64,000 nt of DNA from Candidatus Pelagibacter sp. RS39 (lineage in GTDB: Bacteria; Pseudomonadota; Alphaproteobacteria; Pelagibacterales; Pelagibacteraceae): positions 496,001 through 560,000 of the forward strand of contig NZ_CP020777.1 of assembly GCF_002101315.1 (NCBI RefSeq). Direction: 5' to 3'. The stretch's first letter is position 1. The number at the start of each line of letters is the position of its first letter. Made by a program: the position numbers and the translations under genes. The notes beneath the pieces are model-generated. The model was not told where the DNA came from. It saw nothing but the letters and a program-made list of their open reading frames with translations, and searched no databases. Below are positions 25,710 to 33,719 of this stretch, in pieces.

Positions 25710-26480
25710 TTATCTGATTATTGCTTTGACAGATCCTAATTTTTCAATTCTACCAGTGTATAGTCCTTTACCAATTGGAACAACTCCTACAGTGGATCCT
25801 GTAAAGACATAAAAATTTTTATTAAGATTTATTTTGTCTTTTCTTATTTTATTCAAAACAAACCTTAATGAATTCAATGGGTTAACAAAAACAGCATTAG
25901 TGTTTCCGTTAATATTTTGTTTTGTTTTTTTATTATTTATATTTGTTTTTAAATTTCCAATATTTATTTTTTTGTATTTTTTCTTTTGACCTATCAAAAA
26001 TTTTACATTTGCTCCAAAATCGCTACATAAATCTCCAAATGAGGTTATTCCTTTTTTTCTCTGCCTGTAACCTACAATTTCAATACAAGGAGCCATATGA
26101 GAAATAAATTTAGAGATATTTTTCATTGTAACCACTACTTTAGAATTAAAAAAAGATCTTTTAATTAAATAGCAAACCTCTAACTCAATTCCAAAAGTAG
26201 TTTTACTAATCTTTACACTTTTACCGCTTTTCAAAAAGTTATCTTTATAAACGGATGCATAAAATGGTTCTTTCTCTTTTAATTTTTTCATCACTGGAAT
26301 TCCAGTTCCCCCAGCCTTGTAACCAATAATAGGTTTTTTAACTTTACTTTCGCAAATTATTCTAAATTTATTCGCCTCAGTTAGCTTTTTTGTAAATTTT
26401 CTAGGCAATGGTGCGATAATCTTATTCTTAAGAAATGCTTTTACTAATTTATTTGAAGTTCTTTCTATTAATGTGCTCAT
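25710..26480 (-). CDS. 2-keto-4-pentenoate hydratase / FAH superfamily protein
   Basis: A 256-residue protein of the hydratase/decarboxylase branch of the fumarylacetoacetase fold. IIGYKAGGTG (51-60) and FGIELEVCYLI (about 96-106), with the metal-binding Glu pair in ELE, match it, and the C-terminal YVFTGSTVGVVPIGKG block is also family-typical. These enzymes add water to 2-oxo-4-enoic acids in meta-cleavage pathways. No partner ring-cleavage genes are near, so the substrate is unknown. Confidence 0.8.
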   Translation of the reverse strand: MSTLIERTSNKLVKAFLKNKIIAPLPRKFTKKLTEANKFRIICESKVKKPIIGYKAGGTGIPVMKKLKEKEPFYASVYKDNFLKSGKSVKISKTTFGIELEVCYLIKRSFFNSKVVVTMKNISKFISHMAPCIEIVGYRQRKKGITSFGDLCSDFGANVKFLIGQKKKYKKINIGNLKTNINNKKTKQNINGNTNAVFVNPLNSLRFVLNKIRKDKINLNKNFYVFTGSTVGVVPIGKGLYTGRIEKLGSVKAIIR

Positions 26481-26523
26481 ATATATTTAAATTAATCTTT
26501 TAATTTTATATGTAAACTATATT

Positions 26524-26673
26524 TTATGATCCAAAGTTTATCAAACTAAAACCAGCTATAAAAAAAACTATCAACCAAACCACACCCTTTATTAAAAAAA
26601 AAGTGAATCCTCCAATAAGAATATATTTACCTAATTTACTTTTTGATAATAAATTTTTAAGTTTAGTCATCAT
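26524..26673 (-). CDS. 49-residue single-span membrane peptide
   Basis: ATG at 26671-26673, stop at 26524-26526. The N-terminal third is basic (MMTKLKNLLSKSKLGKY), followed by one hydrophobic helix (about 18-44) of GGFTFFLIKGVVWLIVFFIAG type. It lies 14 bases downstream of the M23 peptidase gene on the same strand and is probably in that operon. No family recognised. Confidence 0.55.
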   Translation of the reverse strand: MMTKLKNLLSKSKLGKYILIGGFTFFLIKGVVWLIVFFIAGFSLINFGS

Positions 26674-26687
26674 TTAAATAAAATTTG

Positions 26688-27491
26688 TTAATTCAATAAT
26701 GACATTGGATCAAGTCTAGTTTGAAACCAATTTACTCTAAAATCTAAGTGTGGACCTGTGGATCTACCTGTAGAACCCACTGTTCCTATTATATCTCCTT
26801 GATTGATTTGATCACCAACTGATACCATTACATTTTCTAAATGAGAGTAAATTGTGGAAATCCCATGTCCGTGATCCATAATAATTGTCCCACCAGTATA
26901 ATAAAGATCATCCTCAGCCATTGTTACAACCCCAGACGCTGATGATTGAATCATTGTTCCTTTTTTCGCTGCTATATCAATTCCATAGTGAGGCCATTTT
27001 GGTTTACCATTTAAAATTCTCTGGCTTCCATAAACACCACTGATAATTCCTTTAACAGGCATAATGAATTGATTTTTAAAAAATGGTAAATCAGAATTTA
27101 TTGCTCTAGCTTTACCAATTCTATTATTTTCTTCTTTTATTCTTTTATAAACCGACTCAGGTGGTGTCACTTTACTTTCCTCTAAGCCATCAATTTTTTG
27201 AATATTGTATTTTCTTTTAAGAACTTTTTTTATAATCTTTTCTTTTTTTCCATTTGTAATTTTAGTAATAGTTAAATCAAATTTTCTATCTCTATCGATA
27301 CCAAAAACAAAATAACCATCCTTAGAAACTTTTACTTTTTTTTTATCAATAATTATTTGAGATGAAGGATCTGTTATTCCTATAATATAATGACCTTGTA
27401 AAAATTTTCCTTTAAACTCGATAGCATTTATATGTGTAGATATAAAAAAAATTATAAAAAAAAATAATCTTGATATTATTTTGCTGTCCAT
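26688..27491 (-). CDS. M23 family metallopeptidase (LytM-type), periplasmic
   Basis: A 267-residue protein with a signal peptide (about 1-23), an N-terminal beta-rich domain (24-95) and a C-terminal M23 domain. Zinc and catalytic residues are seen as WPHYGID (His168, Asp172), IYSHLEN (His217) and GPHLDFR (His248, Asp250). It should cut peptidoglycan crosslinks, or act as an amidase activator. The signature set is intact, so an active enzyme is likely. Its start overlaps the SDR gene's end by 16 bases. Confidence 0.9.
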   Translation of the reverse strand: MDSKIISRLFFFIIFFISTHINAIEFKGKFLQGHYIIGITDPSSQIIIDKKKVKVSKDGYFVFGIDRDRKFDLTITKITNGKKEKIIKKVLKRKYNIQKIDGLEESKVTPPESVYKRIKEENNRIGKARAINSDLPFFKNQFIMPVKGIISGVYGSQRILNGKPKWPHYGIDIAAKKGTMIQSSASGVVTMAEDDLYYTGGTIIMDHGHGISTIYSHLENVMVSVGDQINQGDIIGTVGSTGRSTGPHLDFRVNWFQTRLDPMSLLN

Positions 27492-28243
27492 CCGCCATCA
27501 ACTAATAAAGAAGTTCCAGTAATCATTGATGCTGCATCAGAAGCAAGAAATACAGCTGCACTTGCTACATCTGAAAGTTCAGCAAATTTTCCTAAAGGAA
27601 TATTTCCCAAAACCTCTTTTTTAAACTTTTTACTTTTCAAAAATTTACTTGTCATTGGAGTTACAACAAAAGTTGGGCAAACAGTATTTACTCTTATGTT
27701 ATATTTGGCTAAATCAATCGACATTCCTTTTGTCAGACCCTCTAAACCAAATTTAGTCATATTATATACACTCCTAATAGGACCACCAACGTGACCCATT
27801 TGAGAGGACATATTTACAATCGCTCCTCCAATTTTTTTTCTATTTTTAGTTTTAATCATTTTTAAAGCACACAATTGTGCAAGATTGAAAGTTGCCATCG
27901 TGTTTATCTTTACCAAATACTCCATATTTTTAGTCTTAACTTTTGTAAAATGTTCAGGAATATTATTGCCCGCATTGTTAATCAGTATATCTATTTTAGA
28001 TTGTTTATTTATTATTTCTTTGATTTGATTATAATTTGTGATGTCACAAACATAAGATTTACATTTTGACTTTGTCTTTTTTATTTTTTTTGAGACTTCA
28101 TCCAAGTCTTTTTTTGTCCTACTTATAATGATTAAATTTGCACCACCTTCAGCAAGCGCTATGGCACAAGCTCTACCAAGCCCTTTTCCGGCTCCTGTCA
28201 CGACTGCAGTTTTATTTTTTAAATTATAGTTTTTTAAGTACAT
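27476..28243 (-). CDS. Short-chain dehydrogenase/reductase (SDR)
   Basis: A 255-residue classical SDR with the NAD(P)-binding TGAGKGLG (16-23), NNAGNNI near 90, active-site Ser in VNMSSQMGHVGG near 142, and YNMTK (Tyr/Lys) near 159-163. The INGTSLLVDGGWTAK-like end is typical of 3-oxoacyl-ACP reductase or polyol dehydrogenase types. It starts in a TAATG overlap with the TerC gene. Its substrate cannot be read from the sequence. Confidence 0.88.
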   Translation of the reverse strand: MYLKNYNLKNKTAVVTGAGKGLGRACAIALAEGGANLIIISRTKKDLDEVSKKIKKTKSKCKSYVCDITNYNQIKEIINKQSKIDILINNAGNNIPEHFTKVKTKNMEYLVKINTMATFNLAQLCALKMIKTKNRKKIGGAIVNMSSQMGHVGGPIRSVYNMTKFGLEGLTKGMSIDLAKYNIRVNTVCPTFVVTPMTSKFLKSKKFKKEVLGNIPLGKFAELSDVASAAVFLASDAASMITGTSLLVDGGWTAK

Positions 28244-28836
28244 TATAAAAATAATATTTTAATATCAGTATAAATCAATTCAATAGCAACGATTAATATT
28301 GCTAATAATCCTGCCCATGCAATCCATTTATATTTTTTTATCCAGTTTGATATTAATGTTGCTGCAGTTGCCATTAGTATAATTGATAAAACAAGACCAA
28401 AAATTAATAAATAATAATGGTCTCCAGCTGCTCCAGCAACTCCTAAAACATTATCTAAACTCATAGTAAAATCTGCCAATAAGATTGTCCAAATAGCTTT
28501 TAAGAAACTTGAATTATCAATTTTAATATCATTTTCATGATCCGAACCTTTTATGACATCAACATATAGTTTATAGACAATGTAGAGAAGAAGAAGACCA
28601 CCAATTAATCTTAAACCTGTAATTTGTAATAAATAAGCGGTTAATAAAGTTAAAATTATTCGTAAGACAACCGCTCCACCTATTCCCCAAAAAATGATTT
28701 TTTTTCTTTGCTCTAAAGGAAATTTTGATGCAACCATTCCAATTATGATCGCATTATCACCTGCTAAAACAAGATCGATCAAGATAATTTGTGTTAAAAT
28801 TGTAATTTGTTCTGGAGAAATAAAATCAGCAAACAT
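28243..28836 (-). CDS. TerC family integral membrane protein (YjbE-like)
   Basis: A 197-residue protein with about seven spans. LIDLVLAGDNAIIIGM (20-35) and ADFTMSLDNVLGVAG (about 120-134), with conserved Asp residues inside the helices, are the TerC signatures. Bacterial TerC proteins have been linked to manganese efflux or to metalation of exported enzymes. Both ends are coupled by TAATG overlaps with the GMC and SDR genes, which makes a single operon likely. Confidence 0.88.
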   Translation of the reverse strand: MFADFISPEQITILTQIILIDLVLAGDNAIIIGMVASKFPLEQRKKIIFWGIGGAVVLRIILTLLTAYLLQITGLRLIGGLLLLYIVYKLYVDVIKGSDHENDIKIDNSSFLKAIWTILLADFTMSLDNVLGVAGAAGDHYYLLIFGLVLSIILMATAATLISNWIKKYKWIAWAGLLAILIVAIELIYTDIKILFL

Positions 28837-30446
28837 TAACTTCTAAGTATCATATCAGCACCTTTTTCTGCAATCATTATTGTTGGTGCATTCGTATTAC
28901 CTGAAGTGATGTTTGGCATAATTGAAGCATCTATTACTCTTAAGTTTTGAATACCTTTGACTCTAAGTTTTTCATCAACAACTGCCATATTATCCTGTCC
29001 CATTTTACAAGTGCCAACAGGATGAAAAATTGTTTGAGTAAAATCTGAACCAGCTTTAACTAATTCTTCATCGTCGGTTATATGAACTCCAGGTCTATAT
29101 TCTTCTGGCTCATATTGTCTGAATGTTTCGGTTTCTAGCATTATTTTTCTTACAATTTTTAATCCTTGAGCTGCAACTTTTCTATCATCATCAGTAGATA
29201 AATAGTTCATCTTAATTTTGGGGTAAATTCTACTATCACTGCTCACTATATTAATTTCACCTCTACTTGTAGGTCTAACATTAGCAACAGTTGGAGTAAT
29301 TCCTTCAAAATCATGCATTGGAGTTACACCTAATATATCTGTACTGACAGGAGATACATGGAATTGTAAATTAGGAGTAGCTCTTGAGGGATCACTTTTA
29401 ACAAACCCACAAACTTGACTAGCTCCCATTGTGACAGGGCCACTTTGATTAAGCAAATATTCAAGTCCCATTAAAAATCTTCCAAATAAACTTTCAACTT
29501 TTCTATTTAGAGATTTTAAATTTTTGACTTTATAAACTGGCCTAAACATTAGGTGATCTTGTAAATTTTTACCAACTCCATTTGATTCATGAACAATCTC
29601 TATTCCTAAGTTTTTAAGTTTATTAACTTCACCAATTCCAGATACTTGTAAAATATGAGGAGATCCAATTGATCCTGCAGATAAAATTACCTCTTTATTT
29701 GCATTTACGGTATTAATTTTTTCTCCAGTAAAATAATTAACACCTATAGCTTTTTTACCTTCAAAATTTATTTTTTGAACATGTGCATTGGTGATAATTT
29801 TTAAATTAGATCTTTTTTTTACAGGATTTAAATATCCTTTTGCAGCACTACATCTAAGTTTTAATCCTACTTTATTAAAGTTTGTGGTGAATTGAAAAAA
29901 ACCTACACCAAAATTATTACCAGTATTGAAATCATTTGTTTTAGGTATTCCGTATTCTTCAGCTGCATTTTGAAATTCATCAAGTAATTTCAAATTAATT
30001 TTTTTATTTGCTACAGTAATTGGACCACTATCATTATGAAATTCACTTTTTCCTAATTCATTATTTTCTGATTTAAGAAAATAGGGTAAAACATTTTCCC
30101 AGCTCCAACCAGTATTACCGAGTTGTCGCCATACATCATAATCTTCTTTTTGACCTCTAATCCACAAAAGCCCATTAATCGAGGAGCTTCCACCTAAAGT
30201 TTTTCCTCTAGGATATCTAATCGATCTATTATTCATTGTTTCATCAGGTTCAGTTTTAAAACACCAATCAACTTTTGGATTATGCATAGTTTTAAAATAT
30301 CCAACTGGAATATGTATCCATGGGTAATTATCTTTACCACCAGCTTCAATTAACAAAACTTTATTTGATGGATTTGCAGAAAGTCTATTAGCAAGAACGC
30401 AACCAGCAGATCCTGCACCAACAATAATATAATCGAATTTTTCCAT
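28836..30446 (-). CDS. GMC-family oxidoreductase (choline dehydrogenase/BetA-like)
   Basis: A 536-residue FAD enzyme of the glucose-methanol-choline family. FAD motif GAGSAGCVLANRLS (10-23), GMC signature 1 with RGKTLGGSSSINGLLWIRG-like block near 80-98, signature 2 LSAGSIGSPHILQVSGIG near 256-273, and the catalytic HPVGTC and GNTNAPT motifs near the C-terminus. It oxidises an alcohol such as choline to the aldehyde. Opposite it stands the TRAP-1 operon, which may import the substrate; no betB is next to it. Confidence 0.9.
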   Translation of the reverse strand: MEKFDYIIVGAGSAGCVLANRLSANPSNKVLLIEAGGKDNYPWIHIPVGYFKTMHNPKVDWCFKTEPDETMNNRSIRYPRGKTLGGSSSINGLLWIRGQKEDYDVWRQLGNTGWSWENVLPYFLKSENNELGKSEFHNDSGPITVANKKINLKLLDEFQNAAEEYGIPKTNDFNTGNNFGVGFFQFTTNFNKVGLKLRCSAAKGYLNPVKKRSNLKIITNAHVQKINFEGKKAIGVNYFTGEKINTVNANKEVILSAGSIGSPHILQVSGIGEVNKLKNLGIEIVHESNGVGKNLQDHLMFRPVYKVKNLKSLNRKVESLFGRFLMGLEYLLNQSGPVTMGASQVCGFVKSDPSRATPNLQFHVSPVSTDILGVTPMHDFEGITPTVANVRPTSRGEINIVSSDSRIYPKIKMNYLSTDDDRKVAAQGLKIVRKIMLETETFRQYEPEEYRPGVHITDDEELVKAGSDFTQTIFHPVGTCKMGQDNMAVVDEKLRVKGIQNLRVIDASIMPNITSGNTNAPTIMIAEKGADMILRS

Positions 30447-30536
30447 TAGTAGTTGAATCGTTTTTTAGTTTAAGTTATTTAAAGCTTTTACACTCATATT
30501 TATCAATTGTCACTTGTATGAGGTTTGTTTTTCTGA

Positions 30537-30549
30537 TTGTATGCGACAA
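30537..30549. promoter_or_regulatory. Possible GntR-type operator in the GMC/TRAP-1 intergenic region
   Basis: TTGTATGCGACAA is an inverted repeat of TTGT and ACAA around five bases, of the sort bound by FadR/GntR-type regulators. A related half (ACTTGTATG) lies 28 bases before it. The region (30447-30578) separates divergent GMC and TRAP genes. No regulator gene is adjacent, so the call is tentative. Confidence 0.3.
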
Positions 30550-30578
30550 GTTAAATTTAATTAACAAGAGGAATAATA

Positions 30579-31673
30579 ATGAAAAAAATCATTTCAATGT
30601 TGTTTGCAACAATTTTAGTACTTGGATTTGTTTCTAGTGCTAATGCTGCAAAAACACTAAAATGTCAGACAGTTCTTAACACTAAAGCTGATGAAGTTAA
30701 GATGTTAAAGGACTTTACTGACACAGTAACAGAACTAACATCTGGCTCGTTAAAATTTGAAATTTTACCAGCAGGTGCAGTTGTGGGAGTTAAAGAAACT
30801 CTTGATGCTGTTGACAAAGGTTTGATTGATTGTGGATTCGCATGGACTCACTATTGGTCAGGTGATCACCCTGCTGCAATGTTATTTGGTTCGCCAGTAG
30901 CTGGTGGTGGAGTTGGTATTGACAACTTAGCGTTTCTATCATGGTTTCAATATGGTGGTGGTAAAGAATTATACGACCAGCTTTGGAAAGAAATGGGAAG
31001 AGATATCAAAGGATTTATGCTTCAACCAGTTGGTCCAGAAGCTTTAGGTTGGTTTCCAAAACCAATTAAAGATATGGCTGACTTTAGAAAATATAAATTC
31101 AGAACTCCTCCGGGAATTCCAGGACAAACTTATAAAGACATTGGTATAGCATCTGTTGCAATGGGTGGTGGAGATATTCTACCAGCTCTTGAAGCAGGAA
31201 CTATTGATGCCGCAGAATGGTGTTGTCCTAAACCAGATTTAACATTTGGTTTCCAAAAAGTATTAAAGCACTATTACCTACAAGGTCTACACCAAGTAGT
31301 AGTAAATGCTGACTTTTATATTACTGGAAAAACTTATAATGCGATGAGTGCTCATGAGAAAAAGTCTCTTGAAGTTGCAGCTAATGCTTCATTAGCTAAA
31401 TCTTTAAGTTACAGAATCTATGAAAATGGAAAAGCATTACAAGAACTAACTACTAAGCATGGAGTAAAATTAGAAGACACTCCATCAGACTACTTTACAG
31501 AGTATATGGCAGCTGCAAAAGCTACATTGAATAAAAACGCTGAGAAGAATAAATTCTTCAATGAAGTTTATACTTCAATGAAAAACTTTGCTGATGTTGC
31601 TGTTCCTTTCTGGAGTGGTGCTCAAATGTCTAATGCGAAGCTAGGAATGGCTCACGCTGCAACATTAAAGTAA
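30579..31673 (+). CDS. TRAP transporter solute-binding protein (TakP/FcbT-type DctP)
   Basis: A 364-residue periplasmic binding protein with a signal peptide ending at ANA (about 23). The segment DAAEWCCPKPDLTFGFQKV near 206-224 is where the TakP group has its carboxylate/cation-binding loop, so alpha-keto or hydroxy acids are plausible ligands. The AAGAGGAATAATA ribosome site precedes it. The first gene of the TRAP-1 operon, it is followed by a strong terminator hairpin that probably keeps permease genes less expressed. Confidence 0.9.
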   Translation: MKKIISMLFATILVLGFVSSANAAKTLKCQTVLNTKADEVKMLKDFTDTVTELTSGSLKFEILPAGAVVGVKETLDAVDKGLIDCGFAWTHYWSGDHPAAMLFGSPVAGGGVGIDNLAFLSWFQYGGGKELYDQLWKEMGRDIKGFMLQPVGPEALGWFPKPIKDMADFRKYKFRTPPGIPGQTYKDIGIASVAMGGGDILPALEAGTIDAAEWCCPKPDLTFGFQKVLKHYYLQGLHQVVVNADFYITGKTYNAMSAHEKKSLEVAANASLAKSLSYRIYENGKALQELTTKHGVKLEDTPSDYFTEYMAAAKATLNKNAEKNKFFNEVYTSMKNFADVAVPFWSGAQMSNAKLGMAHAATLK

Positions 31674-31696
31674 TCAGTAATTAATCTTGATTTTTT

Positions 31697-31730
31697 AGAG
31701 CGGACTTTTACAGTCCGCTCTAATTTTTTT
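31697..31730 (+). terminator. Rho-independent (attenuating) terminator between dctP and dctQ of TRAP-1
   Basis: Perfect 10-bp inverted repeat agagcggact (31697-31706) and agtccgctct (31712-31721) with a five-base loop, followed by AA and seven T. It lies inside the operon between the binding protein and the permease genes, so it would stabilise the dctP message and lower read-through. Confidence 0.88.
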
Positions 31731-31742
31731 AACTAGAATTTT

Positions 31743-32363
31743 ATGGCAGAAGAACCAGGTAAACTCGATATTTCAGATGAAATGATTGCCGAAAGGCGGG
31801 GTGGTTCTGGTAAAATGCCAACTGACATGCCATCATGGATGGCTAAATCAATTGTTAACATTGATAAATTTAGTAAGTGGATTGGTAATATTGTTTGCTG
31901 GATATTGATGCCACTAATTTTTGCAATGACTTACGAAGTTCTTGCAAGAAAATTATTCTTAGCACCAACAATATGGGCTTACGATATAAGTCGTTTCCTT
32001 TATGGGGCATTGTTTATGCTAGGAGCTGGCTACGCACTTTCTCGAGGTGTACATATCAGAGCAGACTTTTTATATAGAAATTTTAAAACAAAAACTCAAG
32101 GTATAATCGATTTTTGGTTATACTTATTATTTTATTTCCCGGGTCTTTTGGTTTTTCTTTATATGACGATCGGATTTGTAGAAGAGTCTATCAGAAGAGG
32201 TGAAAGAGGAATGGATACAACATGGATGCCTTTTATGTGGCCGATAAAAACTTGTTTGTTAATCGGAATTATTTTTTTACTTATTCAAGGTTTCTCAGAA
32301 TTACTAAAAAGTTATTGGGCAGCTAAAAAAGGTGAATGGCCAGGAGAGGAAAATAAGCAATGA
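31743..32363 (+). CDS. TRAP transporter small permease subunit (DctQ)
   Basis: A 206-residue membrane protein with four spans (about 45-68, 80-100, 120-145 and 170-190) after a long cytoplasmic N-terminal extension of about 40 residues rich in Gly, Met and charged residues. FYGALFMLGAGYALSRGVHIRADF-like sequence with its conserved Arg-Gly-x-His-x-R is typical of the FcbT2-type small subunit. It links the binding protein to DctM. The stop overlaps dctM by an ATGA. Confidence 0.88.
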   Translation: MAEEPGKLDISDEMIAERRGGSGKMPTDMPSWMAKSIVNIDKFSKWIGNIVCWILMPLIFAMTYEVLARKLFLAPTIWAYDISRFLYGALFMLGAGYALSRGVHIRADFLYRNFKTKTQGIIDFWLYLLFYFPGLLVFLYMTIGFVEESIRRGERGMDTTWMPFMWPIKTCLLIGIIFLLIQGFSELLKSYWAAKKGEWPGEENKQ

Positions 32364-33694
32364 TAGCTGAGTTAATTGATCCAGCAATTTTAGGTTTTAT
32401 TCTCGTCGGTGTAATGCTTTTTGCAATCTTCGTAGGGTTTCCAATTTCATTCACCTTAATATTTCTAGGATTTGTTTTTGGATATCTTGGATTTGGAAAA
32501 TTGGTTTTTTATTTAATGACGCTTCAATTTTCTATGGTAATGACCGAACAAACCCTTGCCGCCGTACCGCTCTTTGTGTTTATGGGAATAATGATGGAAC
32601 AAGCTGGATTAATGGAAAGATTATTTTCAGCTTTTCAATTAATGCTAGCAAAGGTCAAAGGATCACTATATTACGCAGTTTTGTTTGTTTCAGTAATTTT
32701 TGCAGCAGCCACAGGTATTGTAGGTGCATCAGTAACTATTCTTGGAATCATGGCTGCAAAGTCAATGAATAGATCAGGTTATGATGTTAAGTTAGCAGCA
32801 GGTACGATCACTGCGGGTGGTACTCTGGGTATTTTGATTCCCCCAAGTATTATGCTTGTTGTTATGGGCCCTATAATGGAAATCCCAGTAATAGATTTAT
32901 TTGCTGCTGCAATTTTGCCTGGAATACTTCTTGCAAGTTTATATGCAGCTTACACAACAATAAGATGTATGATTAATCCTAAGTTAGGACCAGTATTACC
33001 TGATGATATGAGAGCTGCCAGCATGAAAGAAGTTTGGATTGAATTTTTTCTTGGCTTGGTTCCTCCTGCAGCTTTAGTTTTTGCAGCTTTAGGAAGTATA
33101 TTGTTTGGATTTGCAACTCCAACGGAAGCAGCAGGATGTGGTGCAATGGGAGCATTGCTACTATCTTTAGCTTATAAGAAATTATCCCTTTCTAAGCTAC
33201 AAGAAGCTTTAGTAAAAACTTTAGAGATAACAGCTTTAATCATGGTTTTAGTTGCTGCATCAAATTTTTTTGGTGCGGTTTTTGCAAGACTAGGAACACC
33301 AACTTTGCTTACTGAATTCTTATTAGGATTAGAAATGAACAAGTACTTAATTCTTGCAATGATAATGGTCATGATTTTTTTATTAGGCTGGCCATTAGAA
33401 TGGGTTCCTATAGTAATGATAATAGTTCCAATTATTTTGCCTTTAGTAGAAGCATTAGGATTTAATCTAACTTGGTTTGCAATATTAGTTGCAGTAAACC
33501 TCCAAACCGCCTGGCTTTCTCCACCAGTAGCTTTATCTGCATATTTTTTAAAAGGCGTTGTTCCGGAATGGGATCTTAAAGATATTTATTATGGAATGAT
33601 GCAATTTATGGTCTTACAAGTCATTGGTTTAATATTAATTATTATATTTCCTCAAATTGCTCTTTGGTTACCAACTCTCTTATATGGACAGTAG
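32360..33694 (+). CDS. TRAP transporter large permease subunit (DctM)
   Basis: A 444-residue permease with about 12-13 spans, belonging to the FcbT3/mannitol-chloroaromatic branch of DctM. Recognisable are GIVGASVTILGIMAAKSM near 118-135, GTLGILIPPSIMLVVMG near 154-170 and GLVPPAALVFAALGSI. It performs Na+-driven uptake of an organic acid together with DctP and DctQ. Translation is coupled to DctQ by a 4-base overlap. Confidence 0.92.
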   Translation: MIAELIDPAILGFILVGVMLFAIFVGFPISFTLIFLGFVFGYLGFGKLVFYLMTLQFSMVMTEQTLAAVPLFVFMGIMMEQAGLMERLFSAFQLMLAKVKGSLYYAVLFVSVIFAAATGIVGASVTILGIMAAKSMNRSGYDVKLAAGTITAGGTLGILIPPSIMLVVMGPIMEIPVIDLFAAAILPGILLASLYAAYTTIRCMINPKLGPVLPDDMRAASMKEVWIEFFLGLVPPAALVFAALGSILFGFATPTEAAGCGAMGALLLSLAYKKLSLSKLQEALVKTLEITALIMVLVAASNFFGAVFARLGTPTLLTEFLLGLEMNKYLILAMIMVMIFLLGWPLEWVPIVMIIVPIILPLVEALGFNLTWFAILVAVNLQTAWLSPPVALSAYFLKGVVPEWDLKDIYYGMMQFMVLQVIGLILIIIFPQIALWLPTLLYGQ

Positions 33695-33719
33695 AAACTT
33701 TAAGTTTTATATTGTTTAA

